Shown piece after piece: positions 10,331 through 22,139 of a stretch of 64,000 nucleotides of DNA. Where the stretch lies: the NCBI GenBank assembly GCA_017591395.1, contig WEDG01002894.1, forward strand, positions 248,001 through 312,000, written 5' to 3'. Source of the stretch: Schistocephalus solidus (lineage: Eukaryota > Platyhelminthes > Cestoda > Diphyllobothriidea > Diphyllobothriidae). A program made the position numbers and the translations under genes. The first letter of the stretch is position 1. Each line of letters begins with the position of its first letter. The notes beneath the pieces are model-generated. The model did not search any database and had not been told where the DNA came from. It was given only the letters and a program-made list of their open reading frames with translations.

Positions 10331-13300
10331 CAACAGGCAGCCATTATACATCGTATCGTCAGCACAGATACTAGATAAAATTCCAGGCACGTTTTTCACC
10401 GATAGTATGTCACGGTATGACACAGTGGTGAGGGATTCGGCTCATCACTGGGTTCTCCAGCATTCCACACGTACATTCTTATAGCTGCTCCAGTTTTGAA
10501 ATTGTTGCTTTCTAATTTTCTCAGAAATTAATAAGAAAGCACCAGAGCAATTCTGGGTGACCCATTGCTGAGATGAACCCCTCAGCTGTGTCAAAAAGTG
10601 TAACAGCATATCAACGAAGCACGTGTCTGGGTTTTATACCTGTGTTGCCAGTATGGTGTAACCTGACAACATGTATGACAGATGATGGTTGGAATCGCGC
10701 ATAACAATTCAAAAATTTTGGCACGCTGTATCGATCAGCGTTCATTGATGACGGAACCAGGTCCTGCGTTCTGATCTTGGCAGCAGGAGCCCTCGCAGAG
10801 GGTGACGCAGACGTAGGGAATATACGTGCCAGTAACATCGTTTAAGATGCCATCCTTTCTATGGCCATTATTCAGAGTTCTCAATCGTCTAAGGCCACCA
10901 CAGGGGTTTCCGGTCACTGAGCGCGGACAAATGCACTAAGAGTAAATCATGGGCTTGCTGACCTGTCACTTTTGCTTGAGAATATCATTCATCCGAAAGT
11001 TTATATAAGCCGATCTAGCTGATTCAGGGAACCAGCTGGCGTGTTTTGCCTTGAAGGTCTATCAAGGCCCTTGCGATCGACCCCGTAGAGATGCGTGATC
11101 TAAGTAGTTGTAACAATGACAAAGATCGGGAGATTGAAATAAAAATTTACTGCTTAGTAGCTTCAACAGCTAGGAACATCTAAATTCTTCGTTTTGGGTG
11201 ACTTGTGACCGAAGCCCGTATATTGCATTCAGTAAGCGGTAAGCTAAACACCTTATTGGCCAAGCAGGTGCTAATTGACTTTGGTTGTGATCGGGAATGT
11301 TAGGTCTCACGGAAATTGCGTTCCACCGATATGTTCGAATCCCATTAGGGATTCGTTTAATTTTCAAATAGAAGCAGCCCAAAAATGAAGGAAAATTCAA
11401 TGGCCTGTTCCAGCTTATTAGCAGTCTTCAGTCAACTGCCGGAACTCGCATTTCTTGACAAGTACGTATTAATAAAAAAAGCTTACTCATTAAGTATTTT
11501 GGATTCATTAAAGATAGCCAATTTGGAAGTGATTGGCACAGCACTGACCGTATTGCAGGATGAAAGAAATTGCTCTCTCTCTATCCCTCTGTCTTGGTCT
11601 ATGATCAGAAGTTGAAAGTGATTGCTTGTGGAAAGCCTAAAATCAGAATTAAAGAAGCCGAGGAATGCTAAAAAGTCGTATGTGGCTTATTTGCTGTTGT
11701 CTGCCATCAGTCCAGGAGAACCGTTTTGCCGAACCTGCACATTTTCACCCTACGTGGGAAGTAGACGACTACAGATTAAATCGTCGGCTTTTTATTCTGC
11801 TAAGTCCCTTTGGAATTCATTAACTCATGGAGAAGTTATCTTAAAAAGGCCTCATTGCATCATAAAAAGCGAGTATCCGTTTTTCCTCGGACCTTTTCCA
11901 TATGTCCGCATACGCATTTTCTTGAAGATAAGTGTAAGGTACGTCGACACAGGCGATGAAAATGGAAATTACTGATTTGGTATCTGTCCTCAGTCACGCC
12001 TACAGTTCGGGATAATTCTAATCCCACACCACGGCTTTCTACTACTGCGGTTTGAGACAAACACTTCACAACTATCTGAGGCTCTCCATCCTTTAGTCTA
12101 TGCTAGGGAATGCTAATTATTGCAACAGTCACACACTACTGATTTCAGTCCACGAGAAAACGAAATTGTTCATCTTATCCCGAAACGCTCCAAGTGTTCT
12201 CGGCTGAGCTCGGATGAAGTCGGGGGGCAGGATTGTAAGTAATACTAAAAACTACGACCGGAACTGCAAAAGATATTCCAGGCTCATTAGCTATGACCAA
12301 TTGGCTTTGTCTCAACTCCAATTCTGGTTAGTTTTTGGCGGGCACTCAGATATTGTGTGTTATATTGTGGGCCAAGCCGTCGGATCGAAAATGAAGTCAC
12401 ATGCTCGATGGGCTAATGGTAGCGGACGTGACTCCTCCCAATGATCACAATGATGCATATAACGAACCCCACTGTTTGACCTCGGAAACGTAGCAGCACG
12501 CGGTATAATTAAAAAGAATACCAAAAAAGACAAAGAAAGACAGAAATTACCGTCGCTGGAGTAACAGCCATCGCCAGCCAGGCATGTAGGACATATTGAC
12601 ACTTGTAACTTGCCCCAAGGCCTGATTGGTTAGCAGAAAATTGAATCCTCCATCGCTCAATAAGGGGTCGGTCGACTTGTTCGACTCGATCAAGAATATC
12701 AGTTCATCTGCAAGTTGCGAATTACAAGTCTCCTCCTTTTAGCGGAACAAGCTTGTCCGTTTGCATTTCGCCTCTGTCGAGAGCCCTCAAAAGCAGTCAC
12801 ACAGCGAGATGAAACACAAGTAAAACTACCGACATACTTGAAACACTAGTATTTCACAGTCCGATGAAGCTTGTCAGTCCATTTGCATTTGGGCTATATC
12901 AAGGGTCGTCACAGACATTAACATAACCACGAGGAATACAGGCGTAGGAAATACCTTCAAAGACAAGGGAGAGTCTAGTGCCATGCTAGGCTTCTTATCT
13001 GTCGACAGTATCTATTATCTAACGGCCTACTTGGAGATACTAGTGTTCGAATACGCTGTTTTTCCTCATTGAGCATTTTACAGATCGCTTGTCGATTAAG
13101 TGAGGGGTTTACCACCTTGCCTAATGCAATTTAGATTATTATTTGGTCTGAAACGTCCCTCTATCTTTCGCCTTGATTTGAAAAACTGGTCCTTCCGATT
13201 AAGAGCCCTCAGAGGTGGTCGCATAACGGCAGGCGATTAAAGTGGCCGTAGATATATGTACACAATTTTACTTACTTTTCTTCATTAGCCAAGCACAACC

Positions 13301-14500
13301 CGCCCCGGCACTGGAAAACCTGCACCTAAAATCTGCTCATATTGGTAACTTGGTTCAACTTTAAATGCTCTTCCACTATATCACACCACCGTGTATATTG
13401 CCCTTTGAAATACTTTATAGGTGTTTTGACAGATTTGAATAATTCATCTGATCCACTTGCGTAAACCTCGGCAGTCTCCGTAGGGTTAGAGACCATCTCA
13501 GTCAGGGGAACCTCTCTCTCGCTCAGGGAATTAGGCCACTGACAGGCTAGCCTCCGATTCTTTGGCTGGCCTATTAGGCACAAGGATCCAAAGACTTGGA
13601 CACGCTCGTATCTCGCCATCACGAGGCCGGCCTTGGTAATTTTCCCAGCTGCAGAGCCAGTTTTAGTCCGGTTTACCTAGCTATCGTAAAATCCAGTGGC
13701 CGTTCTTACCTGTTGGCAGTTGCGTGGACCGATCCACGCGATGGCTTGAAGCAACTTCTCTGCCAGCTTTCGAGGCCAAAAGGATGACGAACTCATTATT
13801 CAGTGGTTTGGTTGCCATTTCGGCGCCACTTCTTCCATCATGAGTGACCGCAATGCAAATTTCGAGCCTCAATTGTTACCTTCTCCTTTTAGGCTGTATG
13901 TAGATTCAAACTACAGTCAAGCAACCGGCTGCCAAAAGGTTGATCGATTGGTTACCCTGCCAACTGTAGTTCTCTCTAAGCGCTGTAAGTGTTTCGAAGA
14001 ACGAAAACACCAAGCTTCCAGCAATCTCATTGCACATCTATTCGGCTCTTAGAGAAATATTTGGCTGTCGGAGGGTTTCTGATTTATAGAGATTCAGCTG
14101 AGCGTGGAATCCCAGTTTCAGGCATCCTTGGAATTCAAACTTTGGGAGTCGGTACTTGTTGGGGTTCTAGTTTTCAGAACCCTTTTCAAGTCTCTGTTTA
14201 TATTATTTCCTAGCACCGTCGTGTCATATTCACAAGATATATGGCAGTTATATCTGCCACAAGTGGTCTGCACGAAAGCGACCGCCACTTTTCGAACTTA
14301 AGTGTGCAGAGGGCTTGACTTTCTGTTTTCTAGGGCGTCTTTCGTGTCGTGAGGGATAGCAGCTGAGAGGACATAATCTGTCGTAGCAAAGTTCAGGTTA
14401 TCTCAGCTGCAGCTGAGAAAACATAATGTTTCGTCATCTGCCGTGTCGAAACAGGTATTACTGCAGGCAGCAGTTCACTTATTCACCAGACAGCACTCAG
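10331..14500. other. No recognisable gene
   Basis: Many short open frames on both strands but no family match. Decayed SINE body blocks are seen near 11400-11455 (CTTATTAGCAGTCTTCAGTC) and possibly 12270-12310. The stretch around 13560-14300 has slightly longer open frames but nothing recognisable. Confidence 0.35.
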
Positions 14501-14997
14501 CCAATAGGCTTCATTGAGCAGTTCTAGTTACTCTCGAATTGACCCGCGTAAACAAATTTTTCACCACACTCAACACCTCCTACTAGCTCCAGGGTCGCGA
14601 AGAAAAGCTCCTGCTGAAGACTGGCACACCCTCCTAGCGACTGTGCTGAAAACTGATACTTTTATTTCCCTCGATAACTTCAATGCCCGCGTCGGCACAG
14701 ATCATGGTGCCTAGGAGTGCTAAGTCATCACGGGGTCGGCAGCTGTAAAAGCAGTGATCTTCTCCTATTGCAGGTGTGCTCGGAACAAATCTTCTCCTGA
14801 CCAAAACCTCCCATCTTCCGTCCAGTACAGTGAAATACTGCATAACTTACTATAATGGACGGTTGTTTAGCCTTAAGAAATCACCTACATTTCCGTATGA
14901 AAAAAACTCTAGACTCCGGAATCCAACGTCCTTGTTGAGGTGCAACGGAGTCAACTGCGGAACTTCATCCGTTCCCCTGCTCTGGAAGTCATCGAGG

Positions 14998-15385
14998 TAG
15001 GGATGCCTTGTATGGCCACCTAAACAGGACAAAGAAATAGGAACCGCCTTGCCCACTTAAAATAGGTGGCCTTGTGGTAAATTTCAGGAAGGGCAAATAT
15101 ATCGGTGTCTTAAAGCTAACACTTAACCTAACAAAAAAACTAAACTCTTAGCTTAATCTTAACCCTATCCCTACCCTAAACCTTAACCCTACAGCTAACA
15201 CGATACTAGTTTATAGCCTTGTCCCAATCATAACCCTAACCCCAAGTCTGACCTTAACCTCAAACTTAACCCTTATTCTCACCCTAATCCTAAACAAAAT
15301 TTCCGGAATTTGACGCAAAGCCCCACGTATTTTGGGTGGTTCCTAGTCCTGTGTCTTGTTTAGTCGGCCACGCAAGCCATCCTTA
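14998..15385. mobile_element. Inverted-repeat (MITE/foldback-like) element with telomere-like core, copy 1
   Basis: The left end begins TAGGGATGCC and the right end, read on the other strand, begins TAAGGATGGCTTG. The two arms keep matching inward for roughly 50 bases (GGCCACCTAAACAGGAC against GGCCGACTAAACAAGAC, then AGGAACC in both) and more weakly to about 100 bases. The centre is a degenerate CCCTAA array. The flanks on both sides belong to one RTE-like LINE whose protein homology resumes across the gap (ALEVIE on the left, then ILGCTHRQYQNWF), so this is an insertion. TCATC occurs just outside both ends and may be a target-site duplication, but is not exact enough to be sure. No transposase frame is present, so it is non-autonomous. 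Confidence 0.75.
15110..15298 (+). repeat. Degenerate telomere-like (CCCTAA)n array
   Basis: Repeated units such as CTTAACCTAAC, CTTAACCCTATCCCTACCC and CATAACCCTAACCCC at a rough six-base period, with many substitutions. It matches the TTAGGG-type telomere repeat used by flatworms, but is internal and bounded by inverted-repeat arms. Confidence 0.85.
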
Positions 15386-17000
15386 TCATCCTCGGTTGCA
15401 CACACCGTCAGTACCAAAACTGGTTTGATGACAACGAGGAGAAGATCCTCAATCTGCTCTCCTAAAAGAAGAGGCTGCACTGGACTTAAACCAACCGTCA
15501 AAATTGAAGCCAACAAAGGGTTTTTCGTTTGATTTCGAAACCTGCTGCCGTAGCGATTGAGGAAAATTCAAAATGCTCGAATGACCCATAAGACTAAAGA
15601 AGCCCAAGAGTACATGGACCGCAATGAAAGGAAGAAATTCTTCGCATCCATCAAGGTGGTCAGCGGGTTCTACAGCCATGGGGACTGTACCACTGTTCAA
15701 TTCCAACAGAAGTGCCCTCCGGGTGGAAACTCGAAAATTCTGGAATGCTAACCTGAACGCTTCAAAAGCGTCCTCAACTGATTATCCACAACTTCCGTTT
15801 ACGCCACTAACACACTGTCAACTGAAAACTACCGCATACCCCACACGTTAAAACTGTCCACCAGATCTTCAGCATAAAATCACCGGACGTTGACTTGATC
15901 GCAACTGAGCTGTACCAGTATGGCGGCCCTCAGCTCGTGAACAACCTCATCTTCCTATTTCAGGAGATGTGAAGGCAAGGAAAAACTATGAGGACTTCAA
16001 AAATAACCCCCATCGTTCAACCATACAAATGCAGGGGGGCAGAAAATATGTAAGAACCACAGAAACCTCTCCCTCCTTCACATCGCAGGCCAAATCTTCC
16101 TTTGTGTTCTAATCAATCGCGTAAACCTTCATTTGTAGTTAGGAATTCTTCCCGAAAGCCAATGGAAATTTCGAGAACATCACGGAAGTATTGATATGAT
16201 CTTTGTTACACGTGAACTACAAGCTAAGCGCCCGAAAAACCATTTAAGCGCTATACCACCTTTAGAGATCGGACAATGGCTTTCGTTACTGTCAACCACG
16301 ATAAACGCTGGAAAAATGACTTAAAATTCGGATGTCTGGAGCGTCTTAAAATGATGGTACAACAACTCCACGACGGAAATTTGGTTTCCGTCAAGAAAAC
16401 ATTTTGTCGTATCGGAAGCATTCGCGTTGATCAACTGAAAGCAAATCCGTGACGTCCTCGCTTCCATTATCTTTAATCTCATGTTATCAGCCATGAGGAT
16501 GGACGCTTACTGCGATGAGTGATGAGGAGTCAATATAACCTGTAGAACTGATGGAAACCCGCGGACCACCTGCCCCATGCAGGCATCCACACGAGCCCTA
16601 TAACCAGTGTTTATGTGCTCCTGTTTGTGGAGAACTGCGGAAGAGGATATGCCGTGCAGCATAGTCATTTTGGACTTAGCAAACGTGTGCCCCACAGCAT
16701 TATGGGTGCAGAACTGTAAATTGTGTTTCAATTAGTTTATAGAGATAACAGTCTTGCGCAGAATCTACTACACTCTTTCCTCTCTCTCACCAACCTGAGT
16801 CTGGTGGCAAATCAGGGTCAGGACTGCCGCAGGAGCACGGGTCATTTGCTCTGTCTGCACAAATTTTTGGACTGACGATCCGCACGCAAAAGGGGGTGGT
16901 TATGTATCAACCAGCACCGTCTAGTGGGTTAAACACGCTTGAACTCAGTGTGAATGGATCTGGCCTCACACCTCTGAACAAATTTGCCTGGGAGCCACCG

Positions 17001-17480
17001 AAGAGATCACTGAACTTAGTGAGGACCACCAGTGTACCGTTCACAGTATTTGCTAAGACGGTGGTTGTGCCTGCTCTAACCGGTCTAGATCGTGCCACGT
17101 ATCCTACCTCGTCTTGCGTGGGATCGCACGGTAGCATACCTGCGTCAGGGCACCTTCGTCTGTGCATGGCCGTGCAGCGGCCATGCATAGAGGAACTGCG
17201 AACGACTATGCGGCCGCAACATGGGTTTGCGCGCACGGCACCCGGTACGCCTCTTAACACACCAACTCACCAAACGAATCTCCACGTGGTCTCTATCTGG
17301 TGTGGGAGAACAGCAGAAGAGAGTGAGATAGCACACTCGTGCCAAATTTCTCGCTTCCACGCCTCGCCTATACCGGGTAGCTTGGGTGGCGCGCGCTCGC
17401 GGGCCCGGCAGCATGCATCCTCCATGTGGGTCGTCGGCGCGCGCAGCCCAATCACACGGCCTGCGCGCTCATTCTAGCCG
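17001..17480. other. GC-rich patch of unknown nature
   Basis: Composition shifts clearly to GC with many CpG, unlike the neighbours. Open frames exist on both strands (the plus frame continues from the LINE relic), but none resembles a protein I know. A perfect 10-bp stem with a 5-base loop lies at 17163-17187. It abuts the broken RTE-like element and may be another inserted repeat. Confidence 0.4.
17163..17187. repeat. Perfect hairpin, 10-bp stem
   Basis: TGCATGGCCG at 17163-17172 is the exact reverse complement of CGGCCATGCA at 17178-17187, with loop TGCAG. Confidence 0.85.
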
Positions 17481-18250
17481 TCGGCCTGTAGATGCGGCGT
17501 GATGACAGAGCGCTGACCCTGTTTCGGGATAGTTCTACGTGGCCCCTTTTCCGGAGCTGGGCACTCCTTCGCGAATAGCGCAGTCTTGAAGCGCGTCAGT
17601 TATTTAATGCGAGCAAAACGAGGGCAAGCACAGACGCACGCCGGTGTGCTTGCGGCCGACAAGGTGGAGGTCATGAACTGGGGCAGAGCACGCTGTTCAG
17701 TCTCAGCCACCTTCCGGCTACGAAAAGGTGCGCATCCGGTATCCGGTCTGATCGGACATCGGAGGCTGCAAGAAGGCAGCCTCCTTCCTTTTACTACTTT
17801 CGTATGTGGTTAGCATTCATCTTTGCCCGTCCTCTCCGCATCCTCGTCCTATGCCTGAAGTGGCGAGTTAAATATTATCAATTCCCAATACCCACTGAAA
17901 GCAACTTTAATTTAACCATCCGGTAGTCTAGTCCGAAAATCCGTGAAACCAATATCAAGGCAGCGTTTGTACTTATTCATGGGTTGGGGCCCCTTTGGGT
18001 ATTATTAATGGCAGGAAAAAAAGAGGTTTTTGAGGATGGTCTGAGGTTTATTATTGTCAACTTTTCGAGAAAACGGACGCCCAGGAACAAGGCAAAGTCG
18101 AAAGTGGATACTGAGAATTCACTTAACTAGAGTCGTATTGAACGACTGGATCAAATAATAAAAGGCTTAAACCACAGTAAATGTCCTATCCCATGAAATT
18201 TTAACCGCAAGTCTGAAAAGAATTTTCGATTAAGTGGCTTTATACTACTA
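17481..18250. other. No recognisable gene
   Basis: GC-rich remnant fading into AT-rich sequence. The short plus-strand frame at 17586-17813 has no recognised domain. Confidence 0.35.
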
Positions 18251-18329
18251 ATTATCCTTCAGCATAATGCCGTAATATTTCAGATACGTCAAGATACCGG
18301 CTCTTGAAGGAGCATCTTTTGGCCAAACT

Positions 18330-19020
18330 GCCAAAGCTACACTATAAAAAATGACTACTTAAGCTGCATGAATTTTCCCCTTACTTTCAACGTTATTACC
18401 ACTTTAAGTATATTGTATAGAAAACATGCACAATTAAATCCTTTCTTGTATTTATTTGGTAGGAGATCATGTCCTCTTAATTGTTTATACTTAACGGAAG
18501 GTTATTCCACGGTTTTAGAAAAGCTACTTCAATACCTGAATTATTTTGAAATATAACTATTGTTACACCAGTATGCGCTGTTTCCAAACGATCAGCTGAC
18601 TACTTTCCGTGTTAATAAATTCTTACATTTCTACATGCTAGAAGGAAGACATCGTGTAGTGGTCATACAAATTTTGCGGTAGACGTTGACCATGTGGTAT
18701 AAGTTACAAGCAGCATTGATAAATTGAGAGATACGATGCTTTATGAATCGACATTTCACGATCATAAAAAATTTCATGGTTTGAAACTTTTTAAAAACCA
18801 AAACTGCCCTTTCTTCAAGTATAAAATTTGAAGAAAGCGTCACTTTCTATCAAATGAGTACTAGAAAGAATAGTTTTCTGCGTATGTTCTGTAAAACATA
18901 TTGGCATTTGCAATGGTAAAGAAAATCATATCAAGTAGTCATATTTACAGAGTACAATCTTCGGAGTTGGCCAAAAGAAACTCGTTCAAAAACTGGCATT
19001 CTGTTGTAACTGAAAATCTT
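18330..19020. repeat. AT-rich dispersed repeat, copy 1
   Basis: Segments match other places in the window. 18650-18760 (CAAATTTTGCGGTAGACGTT, then GCAGCATTGATAAATTG) aligns with 36320-36390. 18840-18900 (TATCAAATGAGTACTAGAAA) aligns with 25970-26000 and 36495-36520. 18410-18450 (GTATAGAAAACATGC) aligns with 26590-26610. The minus-strand frame here and the plus-strand frame at 25690-25779 translate to similar residues (VKCRFIKHRISQFI against VKCAFIKHKFCPFI), so the family occurs in both orientations and may contain coding relics. Confidence 0.65.
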
Positions 19021-19299
19021 GGGCATATATTTTATGATAATTTATAGTTACGAATTTTCTTAGGTAATCTTGTCCAATCAAAAACACGTTTCAGCATTTG
19101 GGTTAACACTTCATGAAATATCACATATACTGAACATTTTACTTTAACAGGAAGCTCATGTAGCCTATAAAATCGAGATATTACAAAAGAAGAATAGAAG
19201 CCCACGTGTCGGTGCATTAAACACCTGCCATTACGTGCAAGAAAAATAGCCTAGGTTGGATCGAAACTCTCTAGCGTCACCGAGTTGTTTTCATAGTTC

Positions 19300-19360
19300 T
19301 TTAATTTTAGTTAGCTGTTGAGCGGACCGTAGTCTTAGCGAAACGTTGCAGATGCGTTAG
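19300..19360 (+). other. Possible decayed hammerhead-type motif
   Basis: CTGTTGA at 19315-19321 is followed by a possible GGAC/GTCT stem and by CGAAACGTTG at 19339-19348. The spacing and the CGAAACGT box resemble the end of the PLE fragments at 22.1 kb. One invariant base of the CTGANGA box is wrong, so it would be inactive. The call is weak. Confidence 0.25.
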
Positions 19361-19429
19361 TCCCCCAACCGAATTAATCACCTTCCACCCTCTCCCCCTT
19401 CAAAAAACATACTAAGTTGTATTTGCTAC

Positions 19430-20110
19430 GGCTGCGATCATGCCTGAGCTAGCCGGCCTTGATGATGTCACGGATTGGGCTTCTCCACAAGTGACGATCC
19501 GCGGCAGCAGACCTGGACAGTTCAACCTATTCTTTGCTCCAAAGACGGAAACCGAATACTGTAGGTTCAAGCACGGCTTCCATGTCGTGCCCAAGCGTGT
19601 CGAGCTAGGTTTTTAGTTTACCTCTTCTACACCTCAAAGTGAGCAATGGCGCTGGATCGAGAGCAGTAGAACTCAGCTCGTGAAGCGGGCAACGGAGAAC
19701 GTGCCCAAGCTACCTCAGGTGTCTTTCTTGGATGGCCTGAGATATCCTGGCGAACTGCCCCGTTCGAGACTTAGTCGATGTACTTCAATCGAAGGATGGT
19801 CATCAGACAACGATGGTCAAATACCTCAAGTATTCGCTCATCTTTCACGTGCACAGCCCAGATTTCACAACCATAGAGGAGGAACGACCAGACGGATGCA
19901 CAGTACACGCGAATCTTTGTGGCGATAGAAACGTCGCATCGTGTCCACAAGCCCCTTCTAAGGCTTGAAAAAACCGGAGGAGCAGCATCGATTAGGGAGA
20001 AAATGTCATCCTTACTCTGCCCATATGACAGCAACCTCGCCCGAGGTATTTTAAACTGTCTACCTCTTCAAACTGACAGCCATCAGCCTTCAAAAAAATA
20101 TTTTGAGTGA
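19430..20110 (-). mobile_element. RTE-like LINE, 3' end fragment
   Basis: On the minus strand, 20034 to 19771 reads VFSSLRRGLWTRCDVSIATK, then YCASVWSFLLYGCEIWAV, then FDHRCLMTILRLKYID, the region after the RT palm of RTE-like LINEs common in flatworms. Homology continues in other frames down to about 19440 (WKPCLNLQYSVSVF region; RDIIKAG near 19460), close to the normal C-terminus. It is 5'-truncated and frameshifted. A short pentameric or A-rich tail is not evident. Confidence 0.8.
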
Positions 20111-20119
20111 CCGAAAGAG

Positions 20120-22080
20120 GCGGTTCAAATCCCAGATCACGTGACAGCTCATGCTGTTTTAGGGCCAGTTAATGATGACAAAAAAGTCAGAAATAGACAT
20201 ATCGGTATGCTTAGCTTTTGCTGGTAGCATTTCTCACCTCAGCTATGGACTAATAAGCAGGATTAAAGTCTAAGTAGAGGAGCTGATTTGCAAAAAAATA
20301 TTTAATGACCAATAAATTTACTCACAAGAACAAGGCAACACCGTGCCTCTGGTGAATTTTAACCAAATGGAAAGTTTGTTTCGATAATTTCCCTCGCAGA
20401 TTGATCCCTTTTTCGTTGTCTTCTATTTGCATTTATTTGCTCTTGCAGTTTCGGGAGTTGATTTTATCTACAATATGTTGTTTACTTCAGTGGTCCACGA
20501 ATCTTCTCGGAACAATTCGTAATTTTGAGGAATCACAACATGCAAATTATTGAGCTATTGGCCTACATCGCAGTTTTCTTGTGCCAAATCCGTACTCCTG
20601 CTGGTGCCTGTTTTCTTTCATGTCCGGCCACAATGTTGCTATTAGGCAAGGTTATTGTGACTCTGGTGTTTAACTACATATATTATTTATCTGCTTAAGT
20701 GTTTCAAGTTCAGCGGTGCTTATTCCTTTCAGTCATCTTACCTAACGGTCTGTAGCAAAAAGAACTTACTCTAAATATAGTTTTTTTAAAGCATTTTATT
20801 GTGGTTACTGTTCAGATGCTGTGGAGGCAGTTGAATGCTTCGCGAGTAATCTATAAATTTACTGGAAATGCCGTTGTTCAGCAGCAGGCTGTTCGACTAG
20901 ATAAAGACTACACGGGTCTTCTTCTGCAGACCAATGTACCGTGCGTGTGATAGTGCTCACACCATCGAATCCTCAATGTAGGCTGATGCCTAGGTAAATA
21001 CCCAGCTCATAATAACGTTTGACAGAAAAGTCGTTTTTTGCTTTTGAAAAATGGTTCACCTAAACCTGAGCCAAGTGGTTCTGCTGAAAAATCTGAAATA
21101 CAGCAAGATGACCGTTGGGTCGACATGACTGAAATATATGCAAACTAGGAAACACCCGACCCCTTAAAAAGAACTCCGCACATTTATAGTCATCTGAAAG
21201 TAACCACAAATAGGCCTCCCATGCTTTCTCGTTCTGTTCCTGCACTTTAGCACCTCAAGATATCTTCTGTTAAACTCTGCTTGCTATTGAGAGTCAGCAA
21301 GTCAAGGCTATTTCGCGCAGACTAGGGATATATTTTGGTTCAAATTTTTCACGGTATCGAAAAACGTCATATATTTACACTCGTATTAGTCTTCCCCATC
21401 TTCAGCTAAATAAAGTTATCGACGACTCGCCCCTAGTTCCCCTTTCCTTAATGTCTTAGGCTTAAACGTATGGAATGACCGATGTTTAACGATAAACCTT
21501 ACAAATGCGAAATATGTACCGTGAATGTCTCACAATGAGATAGAAGCTTGTTTATGCCACTTCGGAAGCCTTCTGTAGTCAGCAATTTGCTTGGAAGAAT
21601 CATTGGTTGACTTTTACTAAAAATTATTCAAGGGTTTTAAAGAGGATAGTTCATGGAGATTGATCTTATAACGTTTTTGATAGCCCAAAGCTGCGAAGTT
21701 CAGCTTGTTATACTTCGTAAGGTGACATGTGGAACATACGACCAGAAATTGCTCTTCCAAACGATTGGGTACCCCTTGCTTTACCAAAGACGCTTTTCAT
21801 ACCACTGACTTTTAGCGTGTATTTCTGATTAGATGGAAATTACGACCTGTCATGATACATTAATTGTATTTTCTACAAATCTAAATCAACAACATCTCTT
21901 AAGTTCCATTTAATATTAGCTATCATCTAAGTCCAGTTTTGTGTGCGTTTCGGTACTTCGTCTCTGTGAGGAAATTTTCCTAGGCGCAGGCCGATTTCAC
22001 TAATTAATTCCTATTAGTTGCCCACTTTTACGTGACTCGCGAATGGATTGCTTTATGAGCAAGCAAGCGATGCTAACCAA
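20120..22080. other. No recognisable gene
   Basis: AT-rich; no supported open frame, RNA gene or repeat family member identified. Confidence 0.4.
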
Positions 22081-22139
22081 ACTTCAGAACGAAAAAAATG
22101 TTCTGGTTTTGCAGAAGAAGGAGGAGGAGGGGTGACTAC

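Larger units (their letters stand above)
14540..17000 (+). mobile_element. RTE-like non-LTR retrotransposon, decayed
   Basis: Translation in shifting frames follows the order of an RTE-type [15 protein letters not shown] near 14680-14712 is the endonuclease GDFNARVG motif. QNWFDDNEEKIL near 15415-15450 and YMDRNERKKFFASIK at about 15613-15657 belong to the linker before the RT domain. ELYQYGGPQLVNNL at about 15908-15950 and MLSAMRMDAYCDE at about 16480-16518 belong to the RT. A degraded FADD-region relic follows (16600-16660), then GVVMYQPAPSSGLN and VNGSGL at 16890-16965, corresponding to the VVMHQP segment after the palm. Frameshifts and stops are numerous, so it is dead. It is interrupted at 14998-15385 by an inverted-repeat element. 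Homology is lost after about 17000, where a GC-rich unknown sequence begins. Confidence 0.8.

Noticed and set aside
15110..15298. Interstitial telomere from an ancient chromosome fusion
   Set aside because: The array is bounded by inverted-repeat arms inside a LINE and recurs with the same arms at 27 kb, so insertion explains it better.
16896..17477. 193-codon plus-strand open frame
   Set aside because: Its first about 30 residues are a relic of the RTE-like LINE and the rest is GC-rich unknown sequence with equally long frames on the other strand; not a gene in its own right.
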